Source: Methanobacteriota archaeon (GTDB taxonomy: Archaea > Halobacteriota > Methanosarcinia > Methanosarcinales > Methanoperedenaceae). From it: a stretch of 16,260 nucleotides of DNA. How positions within the stretch are numbered: position 1 is the stretch's first letter; each line of letters opens with the position of its first letter. The notes under the pieces were generated by a model that was not told where the DNA came from, ran no database searches, and saw nothing but the letters and a program-made list of their open reading frames with translations. Position numbers and translations under genes: made by a program. Positions 12,760 through 16,260 of the stretch are shown one piece after another. Location: the NCBI GenBank assembly GCA_018900975.1, contig JAHIFK010000164.1, positions 1 to 16,260 of the forward strand, read 5' to 3'.

Positions 12760-13500
12760 TTAATCTTTGGAAATAACGGTATTTTTTAGCAGCCCTACAT
12801 TCTCGATTTCCACCTCGACCTCATCCCCTATGGAAAGCTCACCCACCCCAGCCGGCGTACCCGTAGAAATGATATCACCCCGCTCGAGCGTCATAATACT
12901 GGAAATGAACTCGATAAGGTAAGGCACATCAAAAATTAAATTGGACGTACTTGAATCCTGGCGAAGCTCACCATTTACATGTGTTTTTATGGCAAGTTTG
13001 CTCACATCAAGCATCGGATCTGCTATATAAGGGCCAAAGGGAGCAAATGTATCAAAACTCTTGGAACGAGTCCACTGCACATCCTTTTTTTGAAGATCCC
13101 GCGCTGTCACGTCATTAAAACAGGTGTACCCCATTATAACGCTGTTTGCGTCTTTTCGGCTGATGTTCTTGCAGCGTTTTCCGATTATTACTGCCAGTTC
13201 CCCCTCATAATCAATATGCTTTGACATCCCGGGATAGATTATATTTCCGAGATGACCTATGACTGAAGAAGCTGGTTTAAGAAAGAATACAGGTTCATCA
13301 GGAATTTCCATGCCCAGTTCTCTTGCATGATCTTTATAATTAAGTCCAACACATATTATCTTGCTGGGTTGCACAGGCGTCAATATCTGAAGGTCAGTGA
13401 GCAAAAAAGTATCGTTGTATAATCCTTTGTCCGCAATAACGCGATCTTCTTTAACTTCACCATAGAAAATCTCATTATCGTACTTGAATCGTCCGATCAT
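12760..13500 (-). CDS. Fumarylacetoacetate hydrolase family protein
   Basis: A 246-aa member of the FAH family (FAHD1-like). KIICVGLNYKDHARELG (47-63) is the family start of the catalytic domain, DYEGELAVIIGKR gives metal ligands Glu99 and Glu101, and FNDVTARD gives Asp130. WTRSKSFDTFAPFGP and ISTGTPAGVG complete the active site. Family members hydrolyse acylpyruvates, decarboxylate oxaloacetate or isomerise ring-cleavage products; which applies here is unknown. AAGG lies about 9 bases before the ATG. It appears to be transcribed alone, with an AT-rich region upstream. Confidence 0.93.
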   Translation of the reverse strand: MIGRFKYDNEIFYGEVKEDRVIADKGLYNDTFLLTDLQILTPVQPSKIICVGLNYKDHARELGMEIPDEPVFFLKPASSVIGHLGNIIYPGMSKHIDYEGELAVIIGKRCKNISRKDANSVIMGYTCFNDVTARDLQKKDVQWTRSKSFDTFAPFGPYIADPMLDVSKLAIKTHVNGELRQDSSTSNLIFDVPYLIEFISSIMTLERGDIISTGTPAGVGELSIGDEVEVEIENVGLLKNTVISKD

Positions 13501-13964
13501 CAGTAATTACCTTTCAATAGATTTGTTATTTAATCTCTAAATAATATAAAATACACCAATTATATTAAATACATTTAATTATTTAACGTTATAGAATTTA
13601 TTTATGAATAACTGCCATTACATATAATTTTATCTGTAATTTTCTGATATTGTTATATTTATTTGAAAGATTCTTGCATTCATAATGCTGAAAAAAATTA
13701 AAATTTATGTTCTCATGAATTAAATAAAAACCAAGCATAGTTGATTAAATACTAAAATAAGGCATAATAATTACCACAATGTAATATAAACTTGTGAAAT
13801 TGTCCGTAATTACCGGATTAAGGTTATAATAAATTATAATTAAGATAGTTTTTATTTAACGATTTTTATTCATGCCACAACCATAGAAAACTATATACAT
13901 AATTAGTATTATGATTAGTATGATGACTATGGTTAACATAACGACTCACGCAGGAGATAACAAG
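13501..13964. promoter_or_regulatory. AT-rich regulatory region with TAATTACC repeats
   Basis: No gene is apparent. TAATTACC occurs three times, at 13504, 13768 and 13807. The last lies in an imperfect dyad, TCCG-TAATTA-C-CGGA (13803-13817). A clear TATA box, ACTATATAC (13890-13898), precedes the pair of small genes. An ATG at 13911 is only about 15-20 bases from this box and is probably upstream of the transcript start. Confidence 0.45.
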
Positions 13965-14105
13965 ATGAAGATAGTCCACGTTCAATCAGTATTACCCCAG
14001 GAAGATGTAATTGCATTAAAGGAAAAGGCCGGTGAATCTTCCATTAAAGAGGCCATTTCAAAGGCAGTTTATCATTATTTGAACTGTAATAACGAGGTTA
14101 TATGA
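13965..14105 (+). CDS. Small ribbon-helix-helix-like protein (DUF5371-like)
   Basis: A 46-aa protein. KIVHVQSVLP would be a strand, PQEDVIALKEKAGES a first helix and SIKEAISKAVYHYLNC a second helix: the order of ribbon-helix-helix DNA-binding proteins. From memory it resembles DUF5371, a small family of Methanosarcinales. The start at 13965 has GGAGAT upstream; the longer frame from 13911 begins too close to the TATA box. Its stop overlaps the next start (ATGA), so the two genes are translated together. Upstream TAATTACC elements could be its own operator, by inference. Confidence 0.75.
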   Translation: MKIVHVQSVLPQEDVIALKEKAGESSIKEAISKAVYHYLNCNNEVI

Positions 14106-14374
14106 AAAACATTCCTCAGTATATCGCTTCTGTTCCAATACAGAATACTGAAACCGAGCAGATGAATATTACACTGGGTTTTGATGAAAATGGAAAGATC
14201 GGAGTATATTTCGGAGACACAGCAGAACTGGGGCAGGATTCCAGTTATATAAATAAAGATTCATTTCCCAACAGTGGACTGCTGGCAAGTGGGAAGTACT
14301 CAATGTGGCTTTCAATGTTCTCAAGACACATAAAAAACTCATGTGACTATGATGATTTAAGTTTTGAATCCTGA
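14102..14374 (+). CDS. Unknown 90-aa protein coupled to the RHH-like gene
   Basis: I do not recognise this protein. It is soluble, mildly acidic, with one cysteine near the C-terminus (NSCDYDDLSFES). A strand-rich middle (MNITLGFDENGKIGVYFG) precedes a serine- and glycine-rich segment. ATGA overlap with the ribbon-helix-helix-like gene makes a shared function likely. The layout resembles a toxin-antitoxin pair, but no toxin motif is visible. Confidence 0.7.
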   Translation: MKNIPQYIASVPIQNTETEQMNITLGFDENGKIGVYFGDTAELGQDSSYINKDSFPNSGLLASGKYSMWLSMFSRHIKNSCDYDDLSFES

Positions 14375-14386
14375 TCATTCATAATT

Positions 14387-15850
14387 TTATAACACTGTAC
14401 TCTTCCTCAGCCAGTCTATGTCACTCTGGTAAAGCTCACGCAGGTCTTTTAAACCTAGCCTCAACATTGCAACCCTGCTCACCCCAAGCCCCCATGCAAG
14501 TACCGGGTACTTTATCCCAAGAGGCAGTGTAACTTCTTTCCTGAATATTCCAGCACCGCCAAGCTCAACCCATTTGCCCATGCTCTCGATATATACCTCA
14601 GGTTCCACACTGGGTTCTGTATAGGGGAAATAACCCGGTCGAAAGCGCACTTCCTCAAAACCCATCCTGTGGTAGAATTCAGTCAGGCAGCCCAGGAGGT
14701 TCTTGAAACTGACACCTTTGTCCATAACCACACCCTCAAGCTGCTCGAATTCGGGTGTATGCGTTGGGTCTATCGCCTCGCGGCGGTAGGCGCGGTCAAT
14801 GCAGAAAGCCTTCACCGGCTGTTCGGGATGGTCTGCAAGGTATTTTATCGTGACCGCTGTGGTATGTGTCCTCAGAACCTGCTTTCGTGACACATCTTCG
14901 CTCCATCTGCCCCCCCAGCCCCTTGATACTCCGCCACCTGTTTCATGCATCTCCTTTACCGGCGCCACATATTTTCCGGGCAGGTCGCATTCTGTGGCAA
15001 GATGGAAAGTATCCTGCATCTCCCTTGCAGGGTGGTCCTGCGGCTGGAATAGCGCATCGAAGTTCCAGAAAGAACTCTGAACAACATCGCCTTTTATCTC
15101 GGTGAACCCCATCTCAAGGAAAATTTGTCGCATCTCGTTTATGAGGCGCTGGTATGGGTGTATTTTCGCGCCGTAAACCGGTTTTACAGGGGTGTGAATG
15201 TTATATGGACGTATGCGAGCTGTTTTCCATGAGCCGCTTGTGATGATGGTGGGGGTAAGCTGGGCGATCTCTTCTTCTATTGTCAATCCTGATGCTTCGA
15301 GGGCTTTTCCTGATCCGGTTATTGTGATGATTCGTGTCTTTTTCTCGGTCTTTTCCACCAGGTTCCTTTTTATCAGGTCCTTTACCGCCTCTCCAAGCTC
15401 TGAAAGTGGACCGAATTTAAGTTTTTCAAGGATATTCTCATCTTCTCCAGGTTCAGCTTTTCCTGACGGTATGATCTTATCCCCTTCTATCCTTGCCCAG
15501 TTCTTCTTCCTGAGCCATCCAAGTGCGATACCGATCATCTGGGGCGGGAATTTCTTTTTGAGTTCGTCAAGAGACAGGGGCGCTGTCAGCGAACTGATTA
15601 TCTGGCGCTCAGGAAGTGATATCTGTGCGTAAGTTTCGCCTTCTTTTGTGAGGTTGTAGATGGTCGTTATGGTCTCTTTTACCTCGCAGAGCCCCTTTTC
15701 TGCAAGAAGGAAAGCGGACTGCATGGCTGCTTCGATGGGGAGAGATGAATTGGAAGCAAGCTCAACTGGTGTGAATTTTGGTTTTTTGGAGAGTGTGTGC
15801 AGGACTTTCTTCTCGTTGTTGGTTAGTGTGATTTCTTTTTGGGGGGACAT
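14387..15850 (-). CDS. pheS: Phenylalanine-tRNA ligase alpha subunit
   Basis: A 487-aa class II aminoacyl-tRNA synthetase subunit of archaeal length. The N-terminal third holds winged-helix-like DNA-binding folds (TNNEKKVLHTLSKKPKFTP onwards). The catalytic part starts about residue 225: HPYQRLINEMRQIFLEMGF, FDALFQPQDHPAREMQDTF, RHTTAV-like motif 2 region (RTHTTAVTIKYL), and FRPGYFPYTEPSVEPEVY, with motif 3 GLGVSRVAMLRLGLKDLREL near the end. It works as an alpha2-beta2 enzyme with PheT, which is not in this window. A TATA-like CATTAAATAT about 30 bases before the ATG suggests a leaderless or very short leader. The partial nuclease-like gene lies upstream on the same strand, 59 bases away. Confidence 0.97.
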   Translation of the reverse strand: MSPQKEITLTNNEKKVLHTLSKKPKFTPVELASNSSLPIEAAMQSAFLLAEKGLCEVKETITTIYNLTKEGETYAQISLPERQIISSLTAPLSLDELKKKFPPQMIGIALGWLRKKNWARIEGDKIIPSGKAEPGEDENILEKLKFGPLSELGEAVKDLIKRNLVEKTEKKTRIITITGSGKALEASGLTIEEEIAQLTPTIITSGSWKTARIRPYNIHTPVKPVYGAKIHPYQRLINEMRQIFLEMGFTEIKGDVVQSSFWNFDALFQPQDHPAREMQDTFHLATECDLPGKYVAPVKEMHETGGGVSRGWGGRWSEDVSRKQVLRTHTTAVTIKYLADHPEQPVKAFCIDRAYRREAIDPTHTPEFEQLEGVVMDKGVSFKNLLGCLTEFYHRMGFEEVRFRPGYFPYTEPSVEPEVYIESMGKWVELGGAGIFRKEVTLPLGIKYPVLAWGLGVSRVAMLRLGLKDLRELYQSDIDWLRKSTVL

Positions 15851-15909
15851 AAAACAGGCTTTACAATGAACAGCAGGATATTTAATGATTTGTGAATAAT
15901 CAAAGTGAT

Positions 15910-16260
15910 CTAAAACTCCAGGATGGTGCGCTGGAAGGGATCATCCACAGCATGAGCCAGCACCTTGAAGTTATTCTTTATCCTTTTCATGATATTCGCC
16001 CTGAGTTCAACATCAGGGTAGAAATATTCGCAGGTATGCCTGTATGTCTCCAGATATTCCAGGGCTATTTTTTGATGGACACGTTTATCCCATTCCTTGA
16101 TCTCGATCCCGACGATGTAGAACATCTCAGACCGCTTATAGACCGCGATTATGTCCGCAAGATTGCAGACGCTTTCGCGACAGAGGAATGGTTTGAGGTG
16201 CATCTCGGATGTATGGAATACCGGATCGCCATGCTGAGTAATTGATTTGACGATGGCATG
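15910..16260 (-). CDS. PD-(D/E)XK nuclease-like protein (5' end outside window)
   Basis: The last 116 codons of a gene whose start is beyond the window: the frame is open right up to position 16260. NLADIIAVYKR (Asp36 of the visible part) followed by a strand YIVGIEIKEW (Glu53-x-Lys55) is the D...ExK signature of the PD-(D/E)XK nuclease fold, and the remainder (EYLETYRHTCEYFY) looks like the helix after the core. A plus-strand frame over the same bases lacks such motifs and is taken to be a shadow. The role (repair, defence or a resolvase-type function) cannot be told from this part. Confidence 0.7.
   Translation of the reverse strand, partial: HAIVKSITQHGDPVFHTSEMHLKPFLCRESVCNLADIIAVYKRSEMFYIVGIEIKEWDKRVHQKIALEYLETYRHTCEYFYPDVELRANIMKRIKNNFKVLAHAVDDPFQRTILEF

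Noticed and set aside
14669..15632. Several plus-strand frames of 70-144 codons opposite pheS
   Set aside because: They are antisense shadows of the strongly supported pheS gene and resemble no protein.
15892..16245. Plus-strand 117-codon frame
   Set aside because: The minus strand over the same bases has PD-(D/E)XK motifs and stays open to the window end; the plus frame has no recognisable motif.

Overview
This 16.3 kb window is archaeal, probably from a methanogen-related euryarchaeon of the Methanosarcinales type (a Methanoperedens- or Methanosarcina-like lineage is my guess, not shown). The support is an archaeal-length PheS alpha subunit, diphthine synthase, a Trm5-type tRNA methyltransferase, a DUF99 protein, an archaeoflavoprotein, two iron-sulfur flavoproteins, TATA boxes about 25-30 bases before many starts (often implying leaderless mRNAs) and GGTGA-type ribosome binding sites elsewhere.

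Layout. 1-1782: an AT-rich reverse transcriptase on the minus strand, preceded by about 600 bp without a convincing gene that holds a patch of higher GC full of short inverted repeats. 1783-3161: a tight plus-strand operon (nucleoside deoxyribosyltransferase-like, iron-sulfur flavoprotein, unknown 135-aa protein). 3162-4430: a small ORF, a long ACAGGAT-type hairpin, and a minus-strand pair (cysteine-rich protein, nitroreductase). 4566-5593: a DUF1624-type membrane protein, the truncated start of what looks like an acyltransferase with a perfect 10-bp dyad just upstream, and a minus-strand tRNA-Ser(UGA). 5707-7025: a four-gene sulfur-relay operon whose products match TusB/DsrH, TusD/DsrE, TusC/DsrF and TusA. 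7022-8392: DUF99, a tail-anchored zinc-ribbon protein and a stand-alone Lrp/AsnC effector domain. 8431-10809: a minus-strand run of AfpA, a second iron-sulfur flavoprotein, Trm5 and a one-helix small membrane protein. 10887-11678: dph5. 11682-12751: a string of very small genes, a strong hairpin with a T tract, and 21-bp direct repeats. 12760-13500: a FAH-family enzyme. 13501-14374: an AT-rich regulatory stretch, then an overlapping pair made of a ribbon-helix-helix-like small protein and a 90-aa unknown. 14387-16260: pheS and, upstream of it, the 3' part of a PD-(D/E)XK nuclease-like gene that runs off the window.

Two themes stand out. The first is redox and sulfur handling: two Isf proteins, AfpA, a nitroreductase and a complete TusBCD-TusA-like set in which only the TusD-like subunit and TusA carry cysteines. 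The second is tRNA and translation: tRNA-Ser, Trm5, PheS, Dph5 and perhaps tRNA thiolation by the Tus set. The least ordinary parts are the reverse transcriptase with its structured flank, and the small genes missed by size cut-offs. Family names come from reading the sequences and from memory; no search was run.
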